In this document: in pieces, positions 35,132 through 44,401 of the stretch
Layout: the number at the start of each line of letters is the position of its first letter
Numbering within the stretch: position 1 is the first letter of the stretch
NCBI RefSeq assembly: GCF_009176645.1
Contig: NZ_AP019007.1
Span: 620,001 to 684,000 of the forward strand
Direction of reading: 5' to 3'
DNA length: 64,000 nt
Origin: Enterobacter oligotrophicus
GTDB lineage: Bacteria > Pseudomonadota > Gammaproteobacteria > Enterobacterales > Enterobacteriaceae
The notes under the pieces: model-generated
The model's database searches: none
What the model was told of the DNA's origin: nothing
The model's input: the letters and a program-made list of their open reading frames with translations, nothing else
Made by a program: the position numbers and the translations under genes

Positions 35132-35524
35132 TTAGCGGTAGTTGACGATGACAGAATTGCTCTGCACTTTCAGCGCCGGGATCAGACGTCCCCCGCCCGG
35201 CACTTCCCAGATAAAGCGTAAAGGTTCAACCGCAGGGACGCCGTTGAACGCCTGTGTGGTTCCATTTTCACCGTCGATTTCCGTACACCGGGTCTGGGAG
35301 CACAGGCGTACCCGCAACCCGGCAGGCGTTGGCCCAATCAGCTTATAATTCCAGACCACCAGGGTCATCAGGCCAGAGGCGGGTTCAGGCGGGGACAGCG
35401 GGCGTGAAGACATGGAAACGCCACGATTGCTGAGCGTCACCCCCATGCTGCTCGCCTGCCACATCCCCTCGCCAGCAGCCTGCGCCGCCAGCGGGAAAAA
35501 GAGTATCCATAGCCACTTACGCAT
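35132..35524 (-). CDS. flhE: Flagellar protein FlhE
   Basis: A 130-residue periplasmic protein with a signal peptide (MRKWLWILFFPLAAQAAGEG). FlhE is needed in relatives to stop proton leak through the flagellar export gate and for proper swarming; it is not essential for filament assembly. A cysteine pair in RLCSQTRCTE is conserved in appearance. Its ATG overlaps the flhA stop by one base (TAATG), so it is translationally coupled as the last gene of flhBAE. Confidence 0.93.
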   Translation of the reverse strand: MRKWLWILFFPLAAQAAGEGMWQASSMGVTLSNRGVSMSSRPLSPPEPASGLMTLVVWNYKLIGPTPAGLRVRLCSQTRCTEIDGENGTTQAFNGVPAVEPLRFIWEVPGGGRLIPALKVQSNSVIVNYR

Positions 35525-37602
35525 TATTTTCCTCCGATGGTCGCCGTCATACGAATATGACGGTTATCCGACAGTTCCATGTTCGACAGCACCACCAGCT
35601 GGTTCAGGCTACGACGCAGGAAGCGCGACAGCAGCGGACGCAGGGCATGATTCACCAGCAGTACCGGCGGCGCACCGAGCATCTCCTGCCGGGCCAGCGC
35701 CTCCTGAGTTTGTGCCAGTAACCGATCGGCCAGCCCCGGCTCCAGACCGCCGCCGCCCTGCAGGGCCTGTAACAACAGGCGCTCAAGTGGCGTATCAAGC
35801 CCAATCACCTGCACTTCGCCAGTGCCAGGGAACCACTGCTGGGTAATAGCACGGCCCAGTGCCACGCGAACCACCGCCGTCAGCTCGTGCGGATCGTTCT
35901 GCAGCGGCGCATGCTCGGCCAGCGTTTCCAGAATGGTACGCATATCGCGAATCGGCACTTTTTCGTCGAGCAGGTTTTGCAGCACCTTGTGCAGCGTGGT
36001 TAATGTCAGCACACCCGGCACCAGGTCTTCCGTCAGCTTCGGCATCTCCTGCGTCACGCGGTCAAGCAACTGCTGTGCTTCCTGGCGTCCAAACAGCTCG
36101 GCCGAGAACTGCCCAATCAGGTGATTTAGATGGGTCGCCACCACGGTACTGGCTTCTACCACGGTGTAGCCCTGGATCTGCGCCTGCTCTTTCAGCGCAC
36201 TCTCAATCCAGATCGCTGCCAGGCCAAAGGCCGGATCGATGGTTTGTTCCCCCGGCAACGTCCCGGCGGCCGTTCCAGGGTTAATGGCCAGCCAGCGGCC
36301 CGGATAAGCGTCGCCGCTGCCGATTTCCACGCCTTTCATCAAAATGCGATAGCGCGCGGGGGGCAGATCCATGTTGTCACGAATATGAACAACCGGCGGC
36401 AGGAAGCCCATGTCCTGAGCGAATTTTTTGCGGATACTGCGAATGCGGCCGAGCAGTTCGCCGTCCTGCTGGAAGTCCACCATCGGGATCAGGCGATACC
36501 CCACTTCCATCCCGAGGGTATCTTCCAGTTGAACGTCGTTCCAGGTCGCTTCAACGGCCTGGGTGTTCTCCGGCATTTTAACCGGTGCGGGTTCAGCGGC
36601 CGGTTTGGTTTCACGGCCACGCATCCACCATGCAAGCCCCAACAGACCAGCAGTGAACAGCAGGAAGACCAGGTTTGGCATCCCCGGCACCAGCCCGAGC
36701 AGGCCCAGCACCGCCGCCGCCAGCAGCATGACGCGTGGGTTGCTGAACAGCTGCCCCACCATCTGCTCACCCACATCCTGATCGGTACTGACGCGGGTAA
36801 CAATAACACCCGCCGCAGTGGAGATAACCAGCGCCGGGATCTGGGCAACCAGACCGTCACCGATGGTCAGCAGCGTATAGCTTTCCGCCGCATGACCCAT
36901 GTCCATACCGTGTTGCAGAACGCCCACCAGCAGGCCGCCCACCACGTTAATCACCATGATCAGGATGCCCGCGATAGCGTCACCGCGCACAAATTTACTC
37001 GCACCGTCCATCGAACCGTAGAAGTCCGCTTCCTGCGTCACTTCCGCACGGCGCTTTTTCGCTTCATCTTCAGCGATTAAACCGGCGTTCAGGTCGGCGT
37101 CGATCGCCATCTGCTTACCCGGCATCCCGTCCAGCACGAAGCGCGCGCCCACTTCCGCGATACGTCCCGCCCCTTTGGTGATAACCATGAAGTTGATAAT
37201 CACGAGGATCACGAACACCACGATACCGATGGCAAAGTTACCGCCGACAAGGAAGTGGCCGAAGGCTTCAACCACTTTACCTGCCGCCGCCGCACCGGTA
37301 TGCCCTTCCATCAGGATGATACGCGTGGAGGCCACGTTCAGCGCCAGGCGCAATAAGGTGGTAAACAGCAGAATGGTCGGGAATGCCGCGAATTCCAGGG
37401 TACGCTGGGTGAACATCGCCACCAGCAGCACCATGATGGACAGCGCAATGTTGAATGTGAAAAGCAGGTCGAGGATGAATGCAGGTAACGGCAGCACCAT
37501 CATCGACAGAATTAGCAGGATCAGAATCGGTCCGGCAAGGATCTGCCATTGGGTCGATTTCAGGTTGCCGGGCAGGCGCAACATTGCCACCAGATTAGCC
37601 AT
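35524..37602 (-). CDS. flhA: Flagellar export gate protein FlhA
   Basis: A 692-residue FHIPEP-family protein. The N-terminal half holds about eight membrane helices and the family motif AFGHFLVGGNFAIGIVVFVI with the cytoplasmic FHIPEP loop (DGMPGKQMAIDADLNAGLI). The C-terminal half is the cytoplasmic ring that docks export substrates. It uses proton motive force to export flagellar proteins. Its start overlaps the flhB stop by eight bases and its stop overlaps flhE. Confidence 0.97.
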   Translation of the reverse strand: MANLVAMLRLPGNLKSTQWQILAGPILILLILSMMVLPLPAFILDLLFTFNIALSIMVLLVAMFTQRTLEFAAFPTILLFTTLLRLALNVASTRIILMEGHTGAAAAGKVVEAFGHFLVGGNFAIGIVVFVILVIINFMVITKGAGRIAEVGARFVLDGMPGKQMAIDADLNAGLIAEDEAKKRRAEVTQEADFYGSMDGASKFVRGDAIAGILIMVINVVGGLLVGVLQHGMDMGHAAESYTLLTIGDGLVAQIPALVISTAAGVIVTRVSTDQDVGEQMVGQLFSNPRVMLLAAAVLGLLGLVPGMPNLVFLLFTAGLLGLAWWMRGRETKPAAEPAPVKMPENTQAVEATWNDVQLEDTLGMEVGYRLIPMVDFQQDGELLGRIRSIRKKFAQDMGFLPPVVHIRDNMDLPPARYRILMKGVEIGSGDAYPGRWLAINPGTAAGTLPGEQTIDPAFGLAAIWIESALKEQAQIQGYTVVEASTVVATHLNHLIGQFSAELFGRQEAQQLLDRVTQEMPKLTEDLVPGVLTLTTLHKVLQNLLDEKVPIRDMRTILETLAEHAPLQNDPHELTAVVRVALGRAITQQWFPGTGEVQVIGLDTPLERLLLQALQGGGGLEPGLADRLLAQTQEALARQEMLGAPPVLLVNHALRPLLSRFLRRSLNQLVVLSNMELSDNRHIRMTATIGGK

Positions 37603-38743
37603 CAGTGTCCTTCTCGTTCAAAAAATCCAGCGCGTCAGGCACCGGAAGGTTTTCAGGTTTCACAGGTCGTTGACCGCCTGCTAAACGCCAGCGTTTCAGT
37701 TGCCACACCCAGGCCAGCACTTCCGCCACGGCGGCGTAAAGTTGCCCAGGGATCTGTTGTCCGATTTCCGCATGCCGGTATAACGCACGTGCCAGCGGCG
37801 GTGCTTCAAGAATGGGGACGCGGTTTTCCGTCGCGATTTCACGGATACGCAGCGCAATCAGCCCCGCCCCTTTCGCCACCACTTTCGGCGCGCTCATTTT
37901 GTTTTCGTCGTACTGCAGCGCAACGGAGTAATGCGTCGGGTTGGTCACGATAACATCGGCTTTTGGCACATCATCCATCATGCGGCGACGCGCGGCGGCA
38001 CGCTGCATCTGGCGAATACGCCCTTTCACGTGCGGGTCGCCTTCCATTTGCTTGTATTCGTCGCGGATATCCTGACGTGACATGCGCAGTTTTTTGATGT
38101 GGGTATAAATCTGGAAGATAACGTCGAAGCCGACCATGGGAATAATACTGAGTACCACCAGCAGCGAGCATAACCCGATGAGGTTCATGGCGTTACTCAT
38201 GGCGCTTAACGGTGATTCGCTAATCAGGCGCATCATCTCCGGCCAGTTGTGCAGCAGGAAAAAGCCTGCCGCGCTTCCCATCAGGGTAGATTTGAGGATA
38301 GCTTTAATCAGTTCCGCGCCGGTCTGCGCGGAGAACATACGCGCAATGCCCGGAAACGGATTAAGTTTGGAAAACTTGGGCTGCAGCGATTTGCCGCTAA
38401 ACACCAGGCCACCCAGCATGATCGGTGACACAATAGCCACCAGCACCACGCCCGTGATCAGCGGCAACAAGGCGATCATCGCGCCTTTAATCAAAATAAT
38501 GATTTGGCCGAGGATAAGGTTGGGATCGTTGACCATACTGTGGTCAAAACGCAACCCGGCAGAGAGCATCCCCGCCAGTCTGCGGGCGAGCGACTCCCCA
38601 CCCAACCAGATAATGCACACGCCTACAACCAGGATCAGCAGGGAGGTCAATTCTCGGGATCGGGGGATCTGCCCTTCCTCACGCGCTTTTTCAAGTCGGT
38701 GGGGGGTGGGGGCTTCTGTTTTGTCGTCGTTTTCTTCTGCCAC
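37595..38743 (-). CDS. flhB: Flagellar export switch protein FlhB
   Basis: A 382-residue protein with four membrane helices and a cytoplasmic domain with the self-cleaving NPTH motif (VIVTNPTHYSVAL, near residue 270). It switches the export apparatus from rod/hook to filament substrates. It starts MAEENDDKTEAPTPHRLEKA, as in the family. It is the first gene of flhBAE. In E. coli cheZ lies directly upstream; here a fimbrial operon intervenes. Confidence 0.97.
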   Translation of the reverse strand: MAEENDDKTEAPTPHRLEKAREEGQIPRSRELTSLLILVVGVCIIWLGGESLARRLAGMLSAGLRFDHSMVNDPNLILGQIIILIKGAMIALLPLITGVVLVAIVSPIMLGGLVFSGKSLQPKFSKLNPFPGIARMFSAQTGAELIKAILKSTLMGSAAGFFLLHNWPEMMRLISESPLSAMSNAMNLIGLCSLLVVLSIIPMVGFDVIFQIYTHIKKLRMSRQDIRDEYKQMEGDPHVKGRIRQMQRAAARRRMMDDVPKADVIVTNPTHYSVALQYDENKMSAPKVVAKGAGLIALRIREIATENRVPILEAPPLARALYRHAEIGQQIPGQLYAAVAEVLAWVWQLKRWRLAGGQRPVKPENLPVPDALDFLNEKDTDG

Positions 38744-39021
38744 AGCGCGCGCTCGCTACCCATTACGTCACGCTTATCATGCCATCGCACCGTGTCATCA
38801 ATGGGCTGAAAAAACCCTATAACCGGGTCTTTTTAGCCAGTTTACGGGCTACACCTTCAGTTGATGAAGGTTCAGGCAGGGCAAATAATGATCATTCAGA
38901 AATATTCCAGCGTTTTTTGGCGTGATTTTTACTTTAAAATGAAATTAAAAAAACTCAATATTCCTCGCCTCAATACCCTTTCACGTAAAAGACGTTAACA
39001 TTGTCGGCGATTTTATCTTCA

Positions 39022-39040
39022 TATCTTTTCAGAAAAGATA
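39022..39040. repeat. Perfect 8-bp inverted repeat upstream of fimbrial operon
   Basis: TATCTTTT and AAAAGATA flank CAG, about 210 bases before the pilin gene. It could be an operator or a weak hairpin; no regulator is encoded nearby. Confidence 0.6.
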
Positions 39041-39052
39041 AAAATATGTAAA

Positions 39053-39075
39053 TTCAATAGACCATACATATTGAA
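39053..39075. repeat. 7-bp inverted repeat upstream of fimbrial operon
   Basis: TTCAATA and TATTGAA are separated by nine bases, centre to centre 16, compatible with a dimeric regulator on one DNA face. It lies 177 bases before the pilin gene. Confidence 0.5.
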
Positions 39076-39251
39076 AGTCGAAGTTAAATTAATTTCCAAC
39101 ACATCAAAAATGCTTTATCTTATTTAAGATTAATTATGACCCACCCTTACCTGAAGAAAATAACGCGTTATACTCCTGCGTGGTGTAATTTGATTTAAAA
39201 AAATTCAAATGGCATACCACACATGTTTTTCACATTCAGGAATTTTATCAG

Positions 39252-39827
39252 ATGGACTTTAAAAAACATTTTTTTGCAGGCATTGCGCTTGCGGCCCTTT
39301 CAACGAGCACGTTTGCCGCAGAAATGAATGCCGGAACAATCCACTTCACCGGTGAAATTATTGAACCAAGCTGTACCATTCAAGGAAACGACGGTACTGA
39401 CAGTACCATTCCTCTGGGGACTTATCCTACCTCACTCTTCACCAGCGTTGGGACAGAAACCCCCCTCACCCCCTTCTCCATCGTTCTGGCTAACTGCCCG
39501 TTAAGAAGCGATGGTCTGCCAGCCATTCAGTTAACCTTCAATGGCCCCACCGCATTGACCAACACCAACACGCTGCTCGACGTCAGTACAATCACCACGA
39601 CAGGTGATACCGCAGCCACCGGCATCGGTATTGCCGTCAGCCCTAAAGGTGAAAATACGCGTCTTATTACCATGGATGGTGCCGAAGAGCAGGTTTATAT
39701 CGAACTGGCCACCAAATCTACAGATACCATTCAGGCTGACTTTAATGCGCGATACATATCTTTCGCGAATGAAGTCACACCCGGACCTGCCGATGCTGAT
39801 ATGACGGTAAACATTCTTTATCGTTAA
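39252..39827 (+). CDS. Major fimbrial subunit (type 1 pilin family)
   Basis: A 191-residue secreted pilin. The signal peptide MDFKKHFFAGIALAALSTSTFA is followed by the FimA-type start GTIHFTGEIIEPSCTI. The two cysteines (EPSC and LANCP) would form the usual disulfide, and the C-terminus ends ADMTVNILYR with the penultimate tyrosine needed for chaperone binding. It would polymerise into the fimbrial rod by donor-strand exchange. It is the first gene of a four-gene operon and is separated from the chaperone by a hairpin that should limit read-through. Confidence 0.9.
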   Translation: MDFKKHFFAGIALAALSTSTFAAEMNAGTIHFTGEIIEPSCTIQGNDGTDSTIPLGTYPTSLFTSVGTETPLTPFSIVLANCPLRSDGLPAIQLTFNGPTALTNTNTLLDVSTITTTGDTAATGIGIAVSPKGENTRLITMDGAEEQVYIELATKSTDTIQADFNARYISFANEVTPGPADADMTVNILYR

Positions 39828-39890
39828 TCATCAGCTAATTTATATCCAGCATGCTTATATACGCGTCATGACGTTAAGGAGTCATGCTCC

Positions 39891-39930
39891 GATAATAGTT
39901 CCGGTATTTTTCCGGACTATTATCTTTTTC
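39891..39930 (+). terminator. Attenuating hairpin after the pilin gene
   Basis: GATAATAGT(T)CCGG pairs with CCGGACTATTATC across a 7-base loop and is followed by TTTTT. It is a strong Rho-independent type hairpin inside the operon. Partial termination here would make pilin in excess over the chaperone and usher, a common arrangement in fimbrial operons. Confidence 0.8.
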
Positions 39931-39959
39931 GCTTAATCGCCATTATAAAAGGTTCTACT

Positions 39960-40652
39960 ATGCGCATCGCAACGCGACTTTTATTATGCCTTCCATTAAT
40001 TACAGGCTCATTTTGTCACGCAACGGGCGTACAAATTGGTCGTACCCGCGTAATCTACGATGCCAATAAAAAGGAAGTTGCTCTGCCTCTACAAAACAAT
40101 GATAAAGAACTTCCCTGGCTGGTGCAGTCCTGGACGGATACGGGCGACGGTAAAACACGCGGGCCTTTTATCGTTACGCCGCCCCTTTTTCGTCTTGATC
40201 CACAAAAGGAGCAAAGCCTGCGTATCACCTGGAATGGCACACCGCTTCCCACCGATAAAGAGACGCTTTTTTATCTGAATGTGCGCACGGTGCCTGCCAC
40301 GGCTGCGGATGACGAAGCTAAAAACGTTCTGCGTCTTATCTACAAAACGCGCCTGAAACTTTTCTGGCGTCCGGCAGGACTGAGCGGCACACCCATTGAT
40401 ACATGCCAGAAACTGCGTTTTATTCGCCAGGGTCAGCAGCTTACGGCCATAAACGACGGCGCGTATTACAGCATTTTTGACTCCCTGACGCTGGACAATC
40501 AGAAAGTGGAAAAAGCCGACATGGTCGCGCCTCACTCCCGCGCTGACATCGCGCTGCCCGCCAGAGTACAAGGAACGCACGTCAGCTGGCGCTGCATCAC
40601 GGACTACGGCAACGCTTCCGAAAAATTCTCTTCCATTCTGGCGCAGGATTAA
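39960..40652 (+). CDS. Fimbrial periplasmic chaperone (PapD/FimC family)
   Basis: A 230-residue protein with two immunoglobulin-like domains. A signal peptide ending CHA is followed by GVQIGRTRVIYDANKKEVAL, the usual first strand with the conserved arginine. The lysine of the subunit-anchoring pair is in IYKTRLKLFWRP. It binds subunits in the periplasm by donor-strand complementation and takes them to the usher. It is 132 bases after the pilin gene and nine bases before the usher gene. Confidence 0.92.
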   Translation: MRIATRLLLCLPLITGSFCHATGVQIGRTRVIYDANKKEVALPLQNNDKELPWLVQSWTDTGDGKTRGPFIVTPPLFRLDPQKEQSLRITWNGTPLPTDKETLFYLNVRTVPATAADDEAKNVLRLIYKTRLKLFWRPAGLSGTPIDTCQKLRFIRQGQQLTAINDGAYYSIFDSLTLDNQKVEKADMVAPHSRADIALPARVQGTHVSWRCITDYGNASEKFSSILAQD

Positions 40653-40660
40653 AACATTTC

Positions 40661-43216
40661 ATGATTGCAGAACGATATTCCTTGCCAGGTCCGCGACAGT
40701 TTCAGCTGAATCCGTTTCTTCGCTTCCTGAGCAGCATCTTAATTATGGCGAGTTGCTCCGCGCACGCCCGCGAGTATCGTTTTTCCCCTTCCTCGCTCGA
40801 AGGGGATATGTTGACCCAACAGGATATCGATCTCTCGCTGTTCTCGAAATCGAACGCCCAGTTACCCGGCACCTATTCATCTCGCGTGGTGATCAACAAC
40901 AACCGAAGGAGCGATGCGGAGATCGCCTATATCAGTACGTCTGAAGGCGCGCTGGCACCACAACTGACGCCGAATATGCTGCGGGCATGGGGCATCAACG
41001 TCGATCGCTACCCGCAGCTTGCTGAGCTTCCCGCTGAGGAAATATTGCCGCAGCCCCTCAGCAATTACATACCACTGGCGTCGGCACAGCTTGATTTTTC
41101 AACCATGACGCTGCAGTTAAGCGTCCCCCAGGCGGCCATGTCCAGCAATGGACGCGACTATATTGACCCTTCTCGCTGGGATGACGGTGTACCCGTATTG
41201 TTCACCGATTACGCCTTTTCCGGATCGCAGAATGAAGACAGCGAGCACAACACCACTGAGAACCAGTATTTGAACCTGCGCACCGGCGCTAACCTGGGCG
41301 GCTGGCGGCTGCGCAATTACTCGACGTGGAGTAAATCCGACACCGATAATCAATGGGATACCATCAATACGTTCCTTCAGCACGACATTGACGTACTGAA
41401 AGCGCAGTTTACAGCGGGTGAAAGCAACAGCCGGGGCGAAGTATTTGACAGCCTGCAGTACCGCGGCGTGAATCTCAGCTCAGATGAAGAAATGCTGCCT
41501 TACAGCCAGCGCGGCTACGCGCCTGTTATACGCGGTATTGCCAGTTCAAATGCCGAAGTGTCCGTTCGTCAGAATGGCTATCTTATCTATCAACAGAACG
41601 TCGCACCGGGCGCGTTTGAAATCAACGATCTTTACTCCACCACCAATAGCGGCGATCTGGAGGTCACGGTAAAAGAGGCCGACGGTACTGAGCATCACTT
41701 TACGCAACCATACTCCAGTATCGCGGTGATGCAGCGTCCAGGGCATTTCAAATACGAATTTACGGCCGGGCGTTACCGGGCGGACAGCGGCAGCGATCAA
41801 AACGAACCCGATTTTCTGCAGGGAAGCCTGATTTACGGTTTAAACAACCGCCTCACCGGGTTTGGCGGGCTGACGCTTTCAAAAGATTATAATGCCGTGA
41901 ATACCGGCGTCGGCGTGGCGCTGGGGTTACTGGGGTCGCTGTCGGCGGATGTTACCCTGGCCCGCGCAAAACTTGACGATGAAAGCGAGCATACCGGCCA
42001 GTCCTGGCGTTTTCTCTATACCGGCAAAATCGACAGCACCAATACTAACTTCACTCTTGGCAGTTATCGCTATTCCAGCCGTGGGTACTACAGCTTTGCC
42101 GACGCCAATCAAAAAATGGACGGGCATGAAGACGATCTGCTGTTCCAGTACAACAAACGTAGCCGTATTCAGGCCAGCATGAGCCAGACGATTTCAGGGA
42201 TAAGTCTTTACCTGAATGGTTATCAGCAGGATTACTGGGGAACGTCCAAAAAAGAACGCAGCCTGTCAGCCGGTTTTAACACCGTCTATGCTGGCATTAG
42301 CTACCACCTGGCCTACACCTACAGCAAAACCAACGGTGAAGATGACGACCGGATGGTCTCCTTTGGCTTTAGCTTACCGCTCGCCAGATTGCTGCCACAC
42401 GCCTGGAGCAGCTACAACATCAGCAACACCAGAGGCGGCTACACGCGGCAAAACCTGGGGGTCAATGGAACATTGCTGGACGATGAACGCTTAAGCTATT
42501 CGCTGCAGCAGAGTCATTCCAACCACGACGGGGAAGATACCAGCAGCGTTTACGGCAGCTATCGTTCGCAATACGCCAACCTGAACGCCGGGTATTACAC
42601 GTCGACAGACGATTCACAGCAGCTCAGCTATGGGATCAGCGGCGGTATCGTGGCGCATCCCCACGGCCTCACCCTGGCTCAGCCTTTGGGCAGCCAGTTT
42701 GCCATCGTTAACGCTAACGACGCCGCCGGGGTCCGCTTCCAGAACCAACAGGGAATTCAGACAGACTGGCAAGGCAATGCCATCATCCCGTCGCTGACGC
42801 CTTATCAGGAAAACCGCATACGCATCGACACATCCAGCCTGCCGGAAGATGTGGACAGCGGTGACACCACGGCCACCGTTATCCCTTCCCGCAACGCGGC
42901 GGTGATGGCGAATTTTGACGCCCACGTAGGCTACCGCCTGTTGATTACGTTGACGCGTCCTGACGGCCAGCATGTACCCTTCGGCGCTATCGCCACCCTC
43001 ACCTCTCCGGCGCTGAGCGGTATCGTTGACGATACCGGCACCGTTTACCTGGCAGGCGTAGCAGAAACCGCGCAGCTTACGGTGAAATGGGGCAACGCCC
43101 CCGATCAGCAGTGCAGCGCCCGAATTTCACAACAGTCAGAACGGCAAAACGTAAGCCCTAACGGAATCCGTTCGGTTAGCGCGCTTTGCCAGCAGGAACA
43201 CTCGCATGGAAAATAA
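40661..43216 (+). CDS. Fimbrial outer-membrane usher (FimD/PapC family)
   Basis: An 851-residue usher, a normal length. A long signal region ends in SAHA. It is followed by an N-terminal chaperone-binding domain (REYRFSPSSLEGD), the 24-strand barrel with its plug, and C-terminal domains with a cysteine pair (QQCSARI and SALCQQE). Typical usher segments are GAFEINDLYSTTNSGDLEV and GRYRADSGS. It forms the secretion pore and assembles the fibre. Its 3' end overlaps the tip gene by 11 bases. Confidence 0.93.
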   Translation: MIAERYSLPGPRQFQLNPFLRFLSSILIMASCSAHAREYRFSPSSLEGDMLTQQDIDLSLFSKSNAQLPGTYSSRVVINNNRRSDAEIAYISTSEGALAPQLTPNMLRAWGINVDRYPQLAELPAEEILPQPLSNYIPLASAQLDFSTMTLQLSVPQAAMSSNGRDYIDPSRWDDGVPVLFTDYAFSGSQNEDSEHNTTENQYLNLRTGANLGGWRLRNYSTWSKSDTDNQWDTINTFLQHDIDVLKAQFTAGESNSRGEVFDSLQYRGVNLSSDEEMLPYSQRGYAPVIRGIASSNAEVSVRQNGYLIYQQNVAPGAFEINDLYSTTNSGDLEVTVKEADGTEHHFTQPYSSIAVMQRPGHFKYEFTAGRYRADSGSDQNEPDFLQGSLIYGLNNRLTGFGGLTLSKDYNAVNTGVGVALGLLGSLSADVTLARAKLDDESEHTGQSWRFLYTGKIDSTNTNFTLGSYRYSSRGYYSFADANQKMDGHEDDLLFQYNKRSRIQASMSQTISGISLYLNGYQQDYWGTSKKERSLSAGFNTVYAGISYHLAYTYSKTNGEDDDRMVSFGFSLPLARLLPHAWSSYNISNTRGGYTRQNLGVNGTLLDDERLSYSLQQSHSNHDGEDTSSVYGSYRSQYANLNAGYYTSTDDSQQLSYGISGGIVAHPHGLTLAQPLGSQFAIVNANDAAGVRFQNQQGIQTDWQGNAIIPSLTPYQENRIRIDTSSLPEDVDSGDTTATVIPSRNAAVMANFDAHVGYRLLITLTRPDGQHVPFGAIATLTSPALSGIVDDTGTVYLAGVAETAQLTVKWGNAPDQQCSARISQQSERQNVSPNGIRSVSALCQQEHSHGK

Positions 43217-44363
43217 ACTGAAGAGACGGCTCACCGCAGCTTCACTGGCTTTCGCACTCAACCTTCTGTCCACCACGCCGGTATGGGCGGTAACGGTACT
43301 GCATAACTGTTTTGACGCGCCGCAAACCTACACGATCTCATACGATCATGAATTTGCAGCCAGCGATAACGTCGCCAATAAAGACTACGATATTCCGGGA
43401 CATCTTGTGGGAGCTGGTCCTGAAATGGAGGCAAACTGCAGTTGTCCTGGCAATCTGTATGCTTCCACAATCGTTTATGAAGATACGCTGGCGGGCAGCC
43501 CGCTTAATCCGGGAACAAATGGTTACGGCTATCTCACCGATAAAATCGACATCGACGTGACCGGCTACGCCGATGCGATCCATTCTCCTGATGGCAGCTA
43601 TCTTAATCCCCTGAGAATCAACGAATACCCTACGTCACGGGGAAATATGCCTGTCACGTTTGAGACGGCGAGGATAACGGAGGGCGAAGCCAGCGTGTGT
43701 AGCAACGAGACGCGCCCCGCAGATTCCACCTCCGTGAAGCGTAAATTTCGCTGGAACGTGGTGGGCGTTATGCTGCACGTTAAAAAACCCATTCTGGGTG
43801 AAGAGGTGATTCCACCGACAATTATCGTCCAGAACTATGCCTGCCTCTATTTTAGTTCCGGTAGCTGCGATCCCTCACTGGCGCAACAGGTCTCCAGTAT
43901 CTGGTTCGGCGGCACCTTGTCAGCCCCGCTGAGCTGCACCATTAACGAAGGCAGTACCATTGAAGTCGAGTTTGGCAGCATCGTCAGCAAGCAGTTCACC
44001 AGCAAGGGCCAGCCGCCACAGGGCTATGCGCTCAAAAATGTCGATATTACGTATCACTGTGATGACAATGCCATCGGCAATACCGACAGGATTAAGTTCA
44101 CGCTCACCGCCGATCAGGGCGTTGCGGACAGCAGTACACCGTACATCGCCAGGCTGCTTGAACGAAACGACCTTGGCGTGCGGGTATACGATGAAAACAA
44201 CCATGACGTCGCTCTGGACGGGAGCTATGAGTTTCCGGTTACGTTGGATGAACAGGGAAATGGCGTGGTTAAAATTCAGGCCGTACCGGTGAGTACCACG
44301 AATGCGACACCCGAACCGGGCAGTTTTGAAGGCAACGTCACAATAAAAATGGATTTGCGTTAA
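43206..44363 (+). CDS. Fimbrial tip protein / adhesin with C-terminal pilin domain
   Basis: A 385-residue secreted protein with signal peptide MENKLKRRLTAASLAFALNL ending PVWA. The first roughly 230 residues form a cysteine-containing domain (HNCFDAP, NCSCPGNL, ASVCSNE, NYACLYFSSGSC) without a family I can name. From about residue 240 (GTLSAPLSCTINEGSTIEVE) it is a normal pilin domain. This two-domain plan fits a tip adhesin, and its place at the end of the operon supports this. The receptor is unknown. It overlaps the usher gene by 11 bases, so it is translationally coupled. A long hairpin follows. Confidence 0.8.
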   Translation: MENKLKRRLTAASLAFALNLLSTTPVWAVTVLHNCFDAPQTYTISYDHEFAASDNVANKDYDIPGHLVGAGPEMEANCSCPGNLYASTIVYEDTLAGSPLNPGTNGYGYLTDKIDIDVTGYADAIHSPDGSYLNPLRINEYPTSRGNMPVTFETARITEGEASVCSNETRPADSTSVKRKFRWNVVGVMLHVKKPILGEEVIPPTIIVQNYACLYFSSGSCDPSLAQQVSSIWFGGTLSAPLSCTINEGSTIEVEFGSIVSKQFTSKGQPPQGYALKNVDITYHCDDNAIGNTDRIKFTLTADQGVADSSTPYIARLLERNDLGVRVYDENNHDVALDGSYEFPVTLDEQGNGVVKIQAVPVSTTNATPEPGSFEGNVTIKMDLR

Positions 44364-44366
44364 TAC

Positions 44367-44401
44367 ACCCTGCTCAGGCTGTCACGCAGCCTGAGCAGGG
44401 T
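44367..44401. terminator. Bidirectional terminator between fimbrial operon and cheZ
   Basis: ACCCTGCTCAGGCTG and CAGCCTGAGCAGGGT form a perfect 15-bp stem with a TCACG loop between the convergent ends of the two operons. The T-tract is short (TTT), so the stem probably does most of the work. Confidence 0.8.

Larger units (their letters stand above)
38744..39251. other. AT-rich divergent intergenic region (flhB / fimbrial operon)
   Basis: This 508-base gap holds no convincing gene. The left part must carry the flhB promoter; I could not pick out an FlhDC box with confidence. From about 38880 to 39250 it is very AT-rich compared with its surroundings, a pattern typical of H-NS-bound promoters of horizontally acquired fimbrial genes. 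Two clear inverted repeats at 39022 and 39053 lie in this part. Confidence 0.6.

Noticed and set aside
36130..37080. A 316-codon open frame on the plus strand opposite flhA
   Set aside because: It is antisense to conserved FlhA; its His/Gln/Arg-rich composition is typical of shadow frames.
38805..38835. Possible terminator (ACCC/GGGT with T-run) upstream of flhB
   Set aside because: The stem is only four base pairs, and no gene ends here that would need it.
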